Shown piece by piece: positions 42,441-52,467 of a DNA stretch of 64,000 nt. Position numbers and translations under genes: made by a program. Numbering within the stretch: the stretch's first letter is position 1; each line of letters begins with the position of its first letter. The notes below the pieces were generated by a model. That model was not told where the DNA came from and ran no database searches. It saw only the letters and a list, made by a program, of their open reading frames with translations. The stretch is from Niallia circulans (lineage in GTDB: Bacteria; Bacillota; Bacilli; Bacillales; Cytobacillaceae), in the NCBI RefSeq assembly GCF_003726095.1, contig NZ_CP026031.1:3286001-3350000 (forward strand), written 5' to 3'.

Positions 42441-43163
42441 CTAAATAATGGAATACCCTAGTTCTTGTATGTCTTTATTAAACATTTTTACTGTATCGAG
42501 GGATATAGTTTTTAGGTCTCTTCCTACGTTTGCTAGTTTATTAAGGATGTCTGGGGAGCAGGTGATGATTGAGCAGCCACATGCGTCTGCTTGCATGATG
42601 TTTAATAGCTCTCTCGAACTGGCCCATAATAGCTCTGTTCCTTCTTTTTTACTGCATATTTTGGCAGCTTCTTTCATAGTGGGGATAGGATCGATTCCTG
42701 AATCTGCAATTCTGCCGGCGAATACGGAAACAATATTCTTTGTTCCAGATTTGAAGGCTTGAACCGTTTCTTCGACTTGGTCTAGTGTTAAAATGGCTGT
42801 AATGTTTAATTGCATTCCTTTACTGGATAGTTTTTGAATTAATGGAATAGAAGATTCCCCAATCGAATTCGTAATTGGTATTTTAATATAGACATTTTCT
42901 CCCCAGCTATTTATCTTTTCTGCTTCTTTTTCCATGATGGCAAAGTCATCGGAAAATACTTCAAAAGATATTGGCAAATCTGGTATATGGCGAAGTGCTT
43001 CGACTGCAAATGCTTCATAGTCTTGAATACCGGCTTTTTTCATTAGACTTGGATTTGTCGTAAATCCATGGATGATTCCACTTTTATATGCTTCTAACAT
43101 ATCAGCTAATACTGCTCCATCTGCATAGATTTTGACGTTTAATTGATCGATTAATTTATCCAT
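42441..43163 (-). CDS. transaldolase family protein
   Basis: The 240-residue TIM-barrel protein fits the short transaldolase/fructose-6-phosphate aldolase group: IYADGAVLADML, GFTTNPSLMKKAG, the Schiff-base Lys in VYIKIPITNS, QLNITAILTLDQV and VSVFAGRIADSG. It moves a dihydroxyacetone unit between sugar phosphates or cleaves a ketose phosphate. It is the last gene of the ascorbate-type PTS unit and probably processes the phosphorylated product. ATG follows AGGAGTGAAG. Confidence 0.85.
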   Translation of the reverse strand: MDKLIDQLNVKIYADGAVLADMLEAYKSGIIHGFTTNPSLMKKAGIQDYEAFAVEALRHIPDLPISFEVFSDDFAIMEKEAEKINSWGENVYIKIPITNSIGESSIPLIQKLSSKGMQLNITAILTLDQVEETVQAFKSGTKNIVSVFAGRIADSGIDPIPTMKEAAKICSKKEGTELLWASSRELLNIMQADACGCSIITCSPDILNKLANVGRDLKTISLDTVKMFNKDIQELGYSII

Positions 43164-43175
43164 TCTGCTTCACTC

Positions 43176-44561
43176 CTACATATTGGTATCTTCATCGACA
43201 TGATTGATCGTAACAGTTTTCGTTTTAATGAAGTTTGGAATAATTAAAATGAGTACTAGCAAAAAGACAATCGCGTAGATGCCAGCTGTGGTAAATAGGT
43301 TTCCTGCTTGCCCAAGAAGTATCCCAATTAGAGCAAAATCCACATCACCGAACGTAGAATTGGCAAAGCCTAAATCTCCTAATACAGGGAGAAGTAATGC
43401 AGGTAAGAAGGTTAGTGCCAACCCATTTACAAAAGAACCAAGCATTGCTCCTTTTCTTCCGCCTGTTGCATTTCCATAGACGCCAGCCGTAGCTCCACAG
43501 AAAAAATGAGGAACGAGCCCTGGAATAATTAATACACCGCCAGCAAATCCAAGAATGAGCATTCCAATAATTCCTCCTGCAAAGCTACAGATGAAGCCAA
43601 TGATTACCGCTGTTTGTGCATATGGGAAGAAGACGGCACAATCTACTGCTGGAACTGCATTTGGGATTATCCTTGTAGCAATTCCTTGGAAGGACGGAAT
43701 AAGGTCTGCAAGAATCATCCGCACCCCGTTATAAACGATCGTTACACCAATGGCAAATTTCAAAGCACTCATAATAGCAAATAAATAAGGGGACACCCCG
43801 TCCGATAGCGTGTTAACAAATTCTGAACCAGCTGCGATTGCTGCTATAAGATAAATAACACACATCGTTAGTGCCGTAGATAAGGTTGTATTTCTTAAAA
43901 AGGACCATTGCTCCGGAATATTAATTTTCTCCGTACTATCCTTTGGACTTCCCACAAACTTTCCAACCCATGCAGACAGATAGTATCCGATGCTCCCAAA
44001 ATGGCCCATCGCAATATCATCCCCATCCGTAACTTTTAATGTATATTTCTGCCCGATTGCTGGGGAAATCGCACTCCATGCGCCTAAAATAAAGCCACCG
44101 ATCATAACGAGTAATGCTCCTGATAAACCAGATGCACCTAGCACTGCGGATAACAAGCAAGCCATGAAAAAGCTATGGTGACCGGTTAGAAATACATATT
44201 TGTACTTTGTAAACCTTGCTATGACGATATTAAGAATGAGACCTAGTAATAAAATCGACATCGTTTCTACACCAAGCATTTTTTGAGCGGTAGCAACTAC
44301 TGCTTCATTATTGGGAACAACCCCTTGGATGTTAAACCCTTTTTCTATCATTGCTCCCAATGGCTCCAGATTAGCAACAATAAAGGATGCACCTGCACTC
44401 AGCATAATATAACCGAGAATAGGACCAAGTGTACCGGTTAAAACTTTATGAAATGGTTTCCGCAATGCAACAAGGCCAATGAATGCAATTAACCCTATTA
44501 AAAGTGCTGGCTCTGAGAGAATATCCTTAAGAAATTCTAAAACATTTGTTAATAAGCCCAT
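43176..44561 (-). CDS. ulaA: ascorbate-type PTS EIIC (UlaA-like)
   Basis: The 461-residue membrane protein shows the UlaA pattern: GLVALRKPFHKVLTGTLGP, GHHSFFMACLLSA, DGDDIAMGHFGSIGYY, and FFCGATAGVYGNATGG. UlaA transports and phosphorylates L-ascorbate or related sugar acids and polyols together with UlaB and UlaC. UlaB is encoded next door; the EIIA function is probably provided by the C-terminal domain of the PRD regulator or by a distant gene. Downstream enzymes of ascorbate catabolism (UlaD, E, F, G) are absent, and a transaldolase is present instead, so the substrate may not be ascorbate. Confidence 0.85.
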   Translation of the reverse strand: MGLLTNVLEFLKDILSEPALLIGLIAFIGLVALRKPFHKVLTGTLGPILGYIMLSAGASFIVANLEPLGAMIEKGFNIQGVVPNNEAVVATAQKMLGVETMSILLLGLILNIVIARFTKYKYVFLTGHHSFFMACLLSAVLGASGLSGALLVMIGGFILGAWSAISPAIGQKYTLKVTDGDDIAMGHFGSIGYYLSAWVGKFVGSPKDSTEKINIPEQWSFLRNTTLSTALTMCVIYLIAAIAAGSEFVNTLSDGVSPYLFAIMSALKFAIGVTIVYNGVRMILADLIPSFQGIATRIIPNAVPAVDCAVFFPYAQTAVIIGFICSFAGGIIGMLILGFAGGVLIIPGLVPHFFCGATAGVYGNATGGRKGAMLGSFVNGLALTFLPALLLPVLGDLGFANSTFGDVDFALIGILLGQAGNLFTTAGIYAIVFLLVLILIIPNFIKTKTVTINHVDEDTNM

Positions 44562-44584
44562 TTTAAAGCCCCCTCAACCGTATG

Positions 44585-44875
44585 TTATTTTTTATTAGAA
44601 GCAACCTCTTGCAACACTTCCTGGACATCCGCTTTAATTTTCTTCTTATTTATATAGCTCCTTACCACACAAACTCTTTGCGCCGTGCTATCAAATTGTT
44701 TTGCTAATTCATCAATCGTCACGACTAAGTCACAGTTTCTTCCCTTGGCTCCATTAAAGTCAGATGATTCGACCTGTGCTGGAATTCCCAATTCTGCACA
44801 AATTTCTTCTATCTTCATTTTCAACATTAAACTACTGCCAATCCCATTTCCGCAAACGGTTACAATTGTAATCAT
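44585..44875 (-). CDS. ulaB: ascorbate-type PTS EIIB (UlaB-like)
   Basis: This 96-residue cytoplasmic EIIB has the phospho-Cys loop VCGNGIGSSLMLKM at the N-terminus and DLVVTIDELAKQF, typical of the lactose/ascorbate EIIB fold. It takes phosphate from EIIA and passes it to the substrate held by the UlaA-like EIIC encoded 23 bp downstream. ATG follows AAAGGAG. Position between regulator and EIIC is usual for such units. Confidence 0.88.
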   Translation of the reverse strand: MITIVTVCGNGIGSSLMLKMKIEEICAELGIPAQVESSDFNGAKGRNCDLVVTIDELAKQFDSTAQRVCVVRSYINKKKIKADVQEVLQEVASNKK

Positions 44876-44890
44876 TGTTAAACATCTCCT

Positions 44891-46975
44891 TTATAATTCA
44901 CTATAGCTTTGAATAAGCTCGAGAAATGATTCAGTTGCTGTCATTTCTATCATTTGGTCGATATTCTCCTCTTCCTCTAATAATTCTGTTAGCTGACTTA
45001 ATGCTTTTAAGTGCGAATGATTATCTACAGCAGCCAATACAAAAATCAAGTGAACATTTTTCTCTGGATCATCTGGTGAAAAAGAAATAGGTTCGTGCAA
45101 TTTAAGTAGACTCATGCCTAATTTTTTCACCCCTTCTTCTGGTCTCGCATGTGGAATCGCTACATTTGGTGCGAGAACAACATAAGAGCCCAGCTTTTCA
45201 ATATTGGTAATCATTGCATCGATATAGCGTGGTTCTATCGCTTGTATGTCAAGCAATGGTGACGAAGCAACGCGAATTGCCTCCTGCCAACTATCTACCT
45301 TATCTTTTATTTGAATCAATTCTCGTTTTAACAGATCACTTATCACTGGTTTGTACCCCCTAAACTGAGCAGCAGTATGCCCCATTACTAAATCACAAAG
45401 TGCTTCATAGAGTCCATTTTCATTATGGATGGTCGTAAAAGGCTTGATGACTTCCATTATTTGATTAACGCTGACTCCTTTTAAATCCTTTTTCCTGAGA
45501 ACACGAAAATCAAATTCCTGAAGAATACGCGCTTTATCTAACGCTGTTAAAATAGGATTAACCATAATAATTGGTTTTGTTGTTTGAAAAGGAATGGTTG
45601 AAAACAACAAATCAAATTCATCTTCCCTTTGATAGTCATAGTCACTTAGGGAATAAATAGCTAGTATTTCTACCTCTGGCAAAAGCTTTTCTATCTGGTA
45701 TTTGAGCATATTAGATGTCCCCATTCCATTCGGGCAAACAATGACTGCCTTTTTACGCAGATCCACTTGAATATTTGCCGCATCCACATAGGAACCAAAA
45801 TGCAAGGTAATATAACCTACCTCCTCCTCCGAAATGGAACGGTTTACGAATTCCTCTAATGGCTTGAGCGCCTTTTTTACTAACACAAACAAATCCGGAA
45901 ATTCTTCCTTTATTTGCTTTAATAATGGATTGACGATTGGAATATGAAATAACATTCGATAGTAAGCCGGTCTAATATGATAATAAAGGGAGTGAGCTAA
46001 CTCCTTCTGATTGGAAATCGACACACAGGCTAGCAGTTCGAATTCTTGAATGATTACTTGTGTCAACGCAAATAATTGCCTTTCCATTAAGAATGAAGCT
46101 TCGTTTAGATGGCTATCCTTGCATTGCAATCCTATCAGAACGCTTGTTATATAAAGGTGTTCATCAGTCTCCTTTGAAATGCCAAGTTTGGTGACTTTTT
46201 CAGAAATAACCTTATACTCGTTTAAGTTCGCAATGATTTCTCTCCTATCATCTGGATAGAAAATACTGCCTCCTTTTTGTATTCTCAATAGAAGAAAAAG
46301 CAGAAAGACGATTACTTCTTGGACCTTTTCTTCAACGTATTTAATGCCAAGCTGTTTTTCCATTTCTGCTATAATAGCAGCAATCTTTTTGTGACTATGT
46401 TCATAAGCCCCTTGGCCATTTTCTTGATTGTATAAGTCCTTTAATAGCTCAGATCCTTCCTCATAACGTATAAATTCTGAAATGCAAAGCATCATGAGAA
46501 ACCTTATATTACCTTCCTCCCCAACCAATTCGTAACCATGCCTTCTTGTATACTTAATAATTACATGATATTGTTCAGCGAGCTTAGATGCTTCTTTAAT
46601 AGAAGTAAGGACCGTATTTTTGCTGACCTTAAGAAGATCAATGAAGTGATTCACAGACACATATTCTGTATTCGTAAATATTTTTAATAGAATTAACCCT
46701 TTTCTTTCCGTTGGTGAAGCAATATAAGTATTTGTCTTTACGACCGGTATCTTTCCTTCTTCCTGTTCCTTCCATTGATTAGGAAAGATTAACCCTTTTG
46801 AACGATCATTTTTAATAGGGGGCATCCCCTGATCTATTAACCAATTATTGATTTTCTTCACATCATACGTAATTTGCCGCCGCGTACACCCTAACTCCTT
46901 TTCCAATCTCTTGATTCTTTGAGGACCATAATTTTTTAATACCTGTAATAAAGCAGCCGCCCTCTGATCCAACAT
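44891..46975 (-). CDS. BglG/MtlR-type PRD regulator with EIIB and EIIA domains
   Basis: The protein has about 694 residues. N-terminal winged-helix domains (LLQVLKNYGPQRIKRLEKEL, KVSKNTVLTSIKEASKLAEQ) are followed by two PTS regulation domains (to about residue 390). Next comes an EIIB-like domain with IVCPNGMGTSN, and a C-terminal EIIA of the fructose/mannitol type with the phospho-His in VAIPHARPEEG. Such proteins are activators whose activity is set by PTS phosphorylation. It is the first gene of the UlaB/UlaA/transaldolase unit. I start at ATG 46975 after AAGGAGGTAGG; the open frame extends 13 codons further without a better site. Confidence 0.85.
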   Translation of the reverse strand: MLDQRAAALLQVLKNYGPQRIKRLEKELGCTRRQITYDVKKINNWLIDQGMPPIKNDRSKGLIFPNQWKEQEEGKIPVVKTNTYIASPTERKGLILLKIFTNTEYVSVNHFIDLLKVSKNTVLTSIKEASKLAEQYHVIIKYTRRHGYELVGEEGNIRFLMMLCISEFIRYEEGSELLKDLYNQENGQGAYEHSHKKIAAIIAEMEKQLGIKYVEEKVQEVIVFLLFLLLRIQKGGSIFYPDDRREIIANLNEYKVISEKVTKLGISKETDEHLYITSVLIGLQCKDSHLNEASFLMERQLFALTQVIIQEFELLACVSISNQKELAHSLYYHIRPAYYRMLFHIPIVNPLLKQIKEEFPDLFVLVKKALKPLEEFVNRSISEEEVGYITLHFGSYVDAANIQVDLRKKAVIVCPNGMGTSNMLKYQIEKLLPEVEILAIYSLSDYDYQREDEFDLLFSTIPFQTTKPIIMVNPILTALDKARILQEFDFRVLRKKDLKGVSVNQIMEVIKPFTTIHNENGLYEALCDLVMGHTAAQFRGYKPVISDLLKRELIQIKDKVDSWQEAIRVASSPLLDIQAIEPRYIDAMITNIEKLGSYVVLAPNVAIPHARPEEGVKKLGMSLLKLHEPISFSPDDPEKNVHLIFVLAAVDNHSHLKALSQLTELLEEEENIDQMIEMTATESFLELIQSYSEL

Positions 46976-47014
46976 CTTCCTACCTCCTTCTACGTACAGT
47001 ATAAAATATTCCAA

Positions 47015-47637
47015 CGAAAGAAAGCGTATTCATTTGGTCCGAATTGTGGCTAGCTCGTTTGAACAAGATTGGATTGATTTTGGGGTCTATTGTTTTTTAC
47101 TTATATGGAAGGTCCTAATTCTAATTAAGAGGGAGTATAGCAAGCAGACAGTGAGGAGTTTGAGCCACTATTTACGGATATCTGAGCCAGGAAGTGCGGG
47201 GGAAAAGCTACTGTTATTAAAAATACAAAGTAATTAAAGAGCCATTAGAACAATATTCGTTCCAATGGCCGCTTGTATTATCTGAATCTTTATGCATAAG
47301 ATACCTTGTTATACGATTTTTAACTTCTGTGAGAATTATATAGATACGCTTAATCCATGAGGTTCCTTCATCAAAAATCCGCCATAAACCAGGGCTTTAT
47401 AGGAGTCGTGAACAATTAGATCAAGAAATATTTGCGCCTGTACTAGTTTTGATTGCCCTACTTCTAGAGAAAACTGAGAATAGAAAATAGTTGATGCTTT
47501 TTTTAATAGATTGGAATGTAGGGAACGGTTTTTGTGAAGGATTTACCTCTTAGAATGCCATCCTCTGCTCCCTCCTACCTGAGTCCATCAATAAATGTAG
47601 CAGAGGAATTTCTTTATGTTTACAGATTATCAGCCTG
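47015..47637. other. spacer between PTS unit and exopolysaccharide cluster
   Basis: It contains GAGCCA at 47162 and again 22 bp later, and the hairpin at 47237-47270. Reading frames here look incidental. Short debris resembling coding sequence at 47360-47470 cannot be assigned. Nothing else was seen. Confidence 0.4.
47237..47270. terminator. hairpin repeat C, copy 2 (inverted)
   Basis: GAGCCATTAGAACAA pairs with TTCCAATGGCC. On the minus strand it matches 31 of 34 bases of the plus-strand copy at 42327-42360. It may end transcription of the lyase gene. Confidence 0.6.
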
Positions 47638-49557
47638 CTATTTAGTAAACTGGGTCTCGAACTCTATTGAAATCTGCGTTTCCTTAACATTTTCTAAATG
47701 AATAGCTAATTTCTTAATATTATTATTTTGTTTTTGGTTTTCACCAAGCGAACTAGATAATGGTTTAGCATCCATTACTGAGAATTTAGCATTAGAAGGG
47801 TTCTTTATTGTTACTGTAATGAATTTTTCACCCATTACCAATATAGCTGTTTTTCGATCTACACTTAGACCAATATTTGCTCGAGTATGCATAAACCAAT
47901 AAATTTCTGATGGAGTACTTAATGTAATATTATCCTCTATAAGTATGTCATTTCTATCATTAATCAAAGATGCTCTTCTTTGGATAGATTTTGCATTTTT
48001 ATACGCATCTGTCATATCAATAAGGGTACTAGCCTCATTTTTCTTTGAAGTAAAGTCTATTATTTTTCCTTTTGCAAAAATATTTTGATCTGGACCTTCA
48101 TCTGGATTTATCACTAGTGTATTTTGACCCTCTGCTCTTTTCCTATAATAATTCCAGCGCTTGCTTTTCTTATCAAAGTAGCCTGGAAGATTATAATTAT
48201 CCATACCAAGATCAATAGCCCATCTCTCACCTAATGCATCAATTACAAATGTCCCTATATCTAAATCGCCATGACTAGCTTGATTATCACCAGCATGTAT
48301 GCCTACAAAAGATGACTTTGAATCCCATGAACTTCTCATAGTTACAATACCAGCACTACCATTGAACATTTTGTCTAATGGAAGGGGATAATTTTTTTCT
48401 TCTTTTGGTCTGTACCAAATCATATTTAGAGGACTATATGTTTTTAGCACACTATCTGCCAATTCCGGCTTATTAAATTTATTAGAAAACCAAAATAATT
48501 GTGGTGATTTAATAAAGTTATCTTCTTGAGAATCACCTATATTAAATGCGCCATTATTTCCTTTGGTATAGATTGCATAATATCCAGTATTGGCTATTCC
48601 TTTTACTTTGGAAAACTCATAATCTGTACCTAAAGAAGTTTCTAAAGAGGAGAAAAGCAATGCCAAATATTTTGTTGCATAATTCCAATATCCAGGTCCT
48701 TCTTCCGTTCCTCCATCGTCACCATACGACATTAAAGAAGTTTTTAATGAAGAAAGAGACTTTTGAATAATTTCACCAGTAATTCTTTCGGTAAATGGTG
48801 ATTCATCTGCGATTGCCAAGGCACTAATTAATATACCGCTATTAGAAACTGTATTCCAATTATTACTTCCATCTCTCCAAAAAGTAGGTATTTGAGCTTG
48901 ACTATTTTGATCATTATATACTATAAGTGCTGGATTAAGTGCCTTTTTAAGTATGGACTGTTTTAGAATATCCTTTTGGTTCTGATTTAAATAATCATAA
49001 AGCCAATCAAAACCAATTCCTACTGCCGCAGCCATCTCAGCTGTATCTAAAAAATGTGCAGGGTTCCAATCATAGAACCTATTTCGATCAGATACTCGCT
49101 CCAACTCTTTCCAAGCTCTTTCAGCATATAACTTATTACCACTCAACCTATACATTAAAGACAATGTTAGGGTTCTGTCTAAGACAGTTCTACTAATTGG
49201 CAGTAATCTCACACCATCTGATTTTTCATATGTCACCACAGGCTTTTCTAATAAATTATTAGCATTTATTGTCAGCTCTTTATACCAACGCTTTAAATTT
49301 GAATCAGTTTTTAGAGATTCTTTTATTTTTTCAAAATCTTCACTTGTTGCTAATAGTCTGGGATGCTTTTTATTAGGAGATACTCTCTTTAGGTCATTTA
49401 TAATCACTTGTGCTGCTGGTTCCTTTAAAGAAGAAATATTATTTTTTCCTTTATATTCAACATTATTCTGTTGTGAGCTATCCCTATGGATGGTTACACT
49501 ACTAAAAAAAATAATAAGAATTAATACAAAATATGAAAATTTCTTTTTTATTTTCAT
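47638..49557 (-). CDS. secreted heparinase II/III-like polysaccharide lyase
   Basis: The 639-residue protein has a signal peptide (MKIKKKFSYFVLILIIFFSS). An alpha/alpha-toroid region (MYRLSGNKLYAERAWKELER, GIGFDWLYDYLNQNQKDIL, TEEGPGYWNYATKYLA) is followed by a beta-sandwich heparinase II/III domain (GNDQASHGDLDIGTF-like segment, then ALGERWAIDLGMDNYNLPGY). This order is typical of family II/III lyases that cleave uronic-acid polymers. It follows UDP-glucose dehydrogenase, which makes UDP-glucuronate, at the end of the exopolysaccharide cluster. It probably trims or degrades the polymer made here. ATG at 49557 follows GGGAGG. Confidence 0.8.
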   Translation of the reverse strand: MKIKKKFSYFVLILIIFFSSVTIHRDSSQQNNVEYKGKNNISSLKEPAAQVIINDLKRVSPNKKHPRLLATSEDFEKIKESLKTDSNLKRWYKELTINANNLLEKPVVTYEKSDGVRLLPISRTVLDRTLTLSLMYRLSGNKLYAERAWKELERVSDRNRFYDWNPAHFLDTAEMAAAVGIGFDWLYDYLNQNQKDILKQSILKKALNPALIVYNDQNSQAQIPTFWRDGSNNWNTVSNSGILISALAIADESPFTERITGEIIQKSLSSLKTSLMSYGDDGGTEEGPGYWNYATKYLALLFSSLETSLGTDYEFSKVKGIANTGYYAIYTKGNNGAFNIGDSQEDNFIKSPQLFWFSNKFNKPELADSVLKTYSPLNMIWYRPKEEKNYPLPLDKMFNGSAGIVTMRSSWDSKSSFVGIHAGDNQASHGDLDIGTFVIDALGERWAIDLGMDNYNLPGYFDKKSKRWNYYRKRAEGQNTLVINPDEGPDQNIFAKGKIIDFTSKKNEASTLIDMTDAYKNAKSIQRRASLINDRNDILIEDNITLSTPSEIYWFMHTRANIGLSVDRKTAILVMGEKFITVTIKNPSNAKFSVMDAKPLSSSLGENQKQNNNIKKLAIHLENVKETQISIEFETQFTK

Positions 49558-49681
49558 CCCAAACCTCCCATTCATTTTATATTATTTCTATATTTGTTGA
49601 TTAACTCAAAATAATTACTCTCACATTTAAACGTTAAATATTTACTTTTATTTCCCAGTATTAGTCTTATTTAATAAAAAT

Positions 49682-49716
49682 AAAATACTCCTACCTATAT
49701 TGGTAAAGAGTATTTT
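49682..49716 (-). terminator. terminator after UDP-glucose dehydrogenase
   Basis: AAAATACTC and GAGTATTTT with inner ACC/GGT arms form a stem. On the minus strand it is followed by ATTTTTATTAAA. It separates the dehydrogenase from the lyase gene. Confidence 0.65.
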
Positions 49717-49728
49717 ATAATTTTATTT

Positions 49729-50895
49729 CTAATCTCTACTAAATAAATCCCTCGTATAAACCTTGTCTTCAACATCTGCTAAATCGCTAGATAATCTATT
49801 GGCAACAATCACATCAGAAATTTCTTTAAATTGATCGAAATCATTAATCACTCTTGAATTATAGAAAGTCTCTTCCTGCAATGCTGGTTCATAAACAACC
49901 ACTTCAATACCTTTTGCTTTAATACGTTTCATGACACCTTGTATGGCTGATTGTCTAAAGTTGTCTGAATCCATTTTCATTGTTAAGCGATAAATACCAA
50001 CAACTTTTGGATTCTTTTTGATAATCATTTCTGCAATATGATCTTTTCTTGTTCTATTAGCATCAACAATTGCTGTCATAATATTATTAGGAACATCTGC
50101 ATAGTTAGCTAGTAGCTGCTTTGTATCTTTTGGTAAACAGTAACCGCCATAACCAAAGGAAGGGTTATTATAATGGGTTCCGATTCTTGGATCTAGGCCT
50201 ACACCATCAATAATTTGCTTTGAATCTAAACCTCTTACTTCAGCATAAGAATCGAGTTCGTTAAAGAATGCAACTCTCATCGCTAAATATGTATTAGCGA
50301 ATAATTTAATAGCTTCTGCTTCAGTAGAATTTGTGAATAAAACATCTATATTCTCTTTAATTGCACCTTGGACTAACATATTAGCAAACACCTTTGCTCT
50401 TTCTGATTGTTCTCCCAATACAATTCGAGATGGATACAAGTTGTCATATAGTGCTTTACCTTCTCTTAAAAACTCTGGTGAAAAGATAATATTATCCGTT
50501 TCAAACTTTTCTTTAATCTTCTCTGTGTATCCAACAGGAACAGTTGACTTGATAACCATAATAGCTTCTGGATTAATGGATAATACATTCGCAATTACGG
50601 CTTCAACCGTTCTTGTATTAAAATAGTTTTTTTCCGGATCATAGTTAGTTGGAGTAGATATAATTACATATTCTGCGTCTTTAAATGCAGCATAATTATC
50701 TGTTGTTGCTGTCAAATTTAAATCCTTTGTCGCTAAATATTCCTCAATTTCATTATCAATTATCGGTGACTTCTTATTATTGATCAAATCCACCTTTTCT
50801 TGAATAATATCAAGTGCTATAACTTCATTATGTTGAGCTAGAAGAATAGCATTAGACAATCCAACATAGCCAGTGCCTGCAACTGTTATTTTCAT
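49729..50895 (-). CDS. ugd: UDP-glucose 6-dehydrogenase
   Basis: The 388-residue protein has the NAD-binding N-terminus [20 protein letters not shown], the motif [27 protein letters not shown], and the catalytic Cys in [19 protein letters not shown]. The short length and YCLPKDT motif fit the Ugd group found in capsule loci. It oxidises UDP-glucose to UDP-glucuronate, a precursor for an acidic exopolysaccharide. It is near the end of the leftward cluster. ATG follows GGGAGAGATATAA. Confidence 0.9.
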   Translation of the reverse strand: MKITVAGTGYVGLSNAILLAQHNEVIALDIIQEKVDLINNKKSPIIDNEIEEYLATKDLNLTATTDNYAAFKDAEYVIISTPTNYDPEKNYFNTRTVEAVIANVLSINPEAIMVIKSTVPVGYTEKIKEKFETDNIIFSPEFLREGKALYDNLYPSRIVLGEQSERAKVFANMLVQGAIKENIDVLFTNSTEAEAIKLFANTYLAMRVAFFNELDSYAEVRGLDSKQIIDGVGLDPRIGTHYNNPSFGYGGYCLPKDTKQLLANYADVPNNIMTAIVDANRTRKDHIAEMIIKKNPKVVGIYRLTMKMDSDNFRQSAIQGVMKRIKAKGIEVVVYEPALQEETFYNSRVINDFDQFKEISDVIVANRLSSDLADVEDKVYTRDLFSRD

Positions 50896-51344
50896 TTAAT
50901 TATATCTCTCCCTTGATAAACTAGTATTCAAATAAAAAACAAAAATTTTTTAAGCGTATACTGCTTCTCGAAATATGCCTGATATTCTCCACAAATAATT
51001 TGCTCTCATCAATCCTGTTACTAACATTTTCTAACCTAACCATATTCTTCTCTAGCAAGCCTTTGGCGGGTTTTCTTCACTTGTAAACTAGTAATTAATT
51101 AGTATTATTCCTGTTTCTTTCAATAAAAATTAAGAAAAGAAACTATAGCGAAAGTTCATTTTCCCTTCTCTTTATCTAATTTGTTTGTTGTCTTTTTGAG
51201 AAGCCCGATATCTAATTTTATAAAACCTAACCAGTTTGAACTTCAGTAAACTTCAACTCTGATAGAGCATGAATTTCATGTTTCACTCACTTTGTCAGAA
51301 GATGAACAAATCATCTACTTAAACGTGAGTAATACTATCGTTCT
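50896..51344. other. 449-bp spacer inside the exopolysaccharide cluster
   Basis: AT-rich, with no supportable gene. It probably carries the promoter of the dehydrogenase gene, but no clear -35/-10 pair was fixed. Confidence 0.35.
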
Positions 51345-52376
51345 TCATCTCTTTAAATACTCTTTTAATATATTATTTACCCTCATCATCAGGTAGACAA
51401 ATTCCACTTTCTGTTTTCGATACAAGCTCAGAAACATACGTTCTTTAAACGTCCAACTATCAAACTGAACTCCCTTTACTGCCTCCAGGAACTCCTGATC
51501 TTGCATGACCTCACGAATCTTCTCCAAAGCTTGCCTCTTCTGATTCCAATTGGAAAAATGCAGTACAGTACGACGAACTACTTCATTACCATAATGGAAA
51601 TATAGTTCATTCTTATGCCCGACTTCAGTTCCTGCAAGGTTACAGGCGGACATGTACGATTTTTTCAGTTCATTCCAAAAGTCCGACCTATAGGAGTGAC
51701 TCGCACTTTCACTATATACCACGTACAGATAAGGGGACTCTGCTGCCAACACTTCAAATTTCTTAACTACTCTAAAACAAGAAAAACAGAAAATACAGTC
51801 CTCTGCAAACCTCATATTCATTGGAAAAGCAAGCTCATTATCAAGCAAAAATTTTCGCGAAAATAGGTATTGATATACCTTCCCGCCAAAATATGTTGCT
51901 TTATAGTTTTTAGAGAAAGGCTCATCGTAAAGCCTTTCACAAAGTAACCTTGCATCAGCCTCGTTATAGCAACCTGGTTCGAGCGGTAATGGTACTTTCC
52001 TCACTATTTTTTGGTTCATAACAGCATATGCAAACATGTAAATCTCTTTATCAAAGCCTACACTGTTCAAGATCTTACTGTACTGTTCGGGGAGCACTAA
52101 ATCATCAGCATCCACAAATGCAATATAGTTACCAGTTGACTTTCGAATACCGGTATTTCTAGCTGCCGATACCCCACTATTTTTCTGTGAGACTACCATA
52201 AGACGATGATCTATAATAGTCTTCAGTTTTTCTAGTGTCAAATCTGTAGAGCCATCATCTACCACAATCACTTCAATCTCCTCATATGGAATCTGAAGAA
52301 TCCTTGTGACACAATCCAATATATACTTCTGTGCGTTATATGCCGGAATAATAAAAGATACTTTTTCCTTTTTCAT
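51345..52376 (-). CDS. family 2 glycosyltransferase
   Basis: The 343-residue protein has a GT-A fold: VSFIIPAYNAQKYILDC, IEVIVVDDGSTDLTLEKL, SGVSAARNTGIRKSTGNYIA, and the metal-binding FVDADDLVLPEQYSK. This is the classic GT2 layout for adding one sugar to a lipid-linked repeat unit on the cytoplasmic face. Donor and acceptor cannot be read. It is transcribed after the flippase gene. ATG follows AAGAAGGTGATGC. Confidence 0.88.
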   Translation of the reverse strand: MKKEKVSFIIPAYNAQKYILDCVTRILQIPYEEIEVIVVDDGSTDLTLEKLKTIIDHRLMVVSQKNSGVSAARNTGIRKSTGNYIAFVDADDLVLPEQYSKILNSVGFDKEIYMFAYAVMNQKIVRKVPLPLEPGCYNEADARLLCERLYDEPFSKNYKATYFGGKVYQYLFSRKFLLDNELAFPMNMRFAEDCIFCFSCFRVVKKFEVLAAESPYLYVVYSESASHSYRSDFWNELKKSYMSACNLAGTEVGHKNELYFHYGNEVVRRTVLHFSNWNQKRQALEKIREVMQDQEFLEAVKGVQFDSWTFKERMFLSLYRKQKVEFVYLMMRVNNILKEYLKR

Positions 52377-52467
52377 TGCATCACCTTCTTATTTCTTCTT
52401 GCCTCAGTATTTTTTGAAAATTTGTATAAACATAATAAGCCTTATATAGTCCCTAATCATTACTATT

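Noticed and set aside
47034-47237. 67-codon frame on the plus strand upstream of the PRD regulator
   Set aside because: It runs through the GAGCCA direct repeats and ends at a terminator hairpin; no ribosome site.
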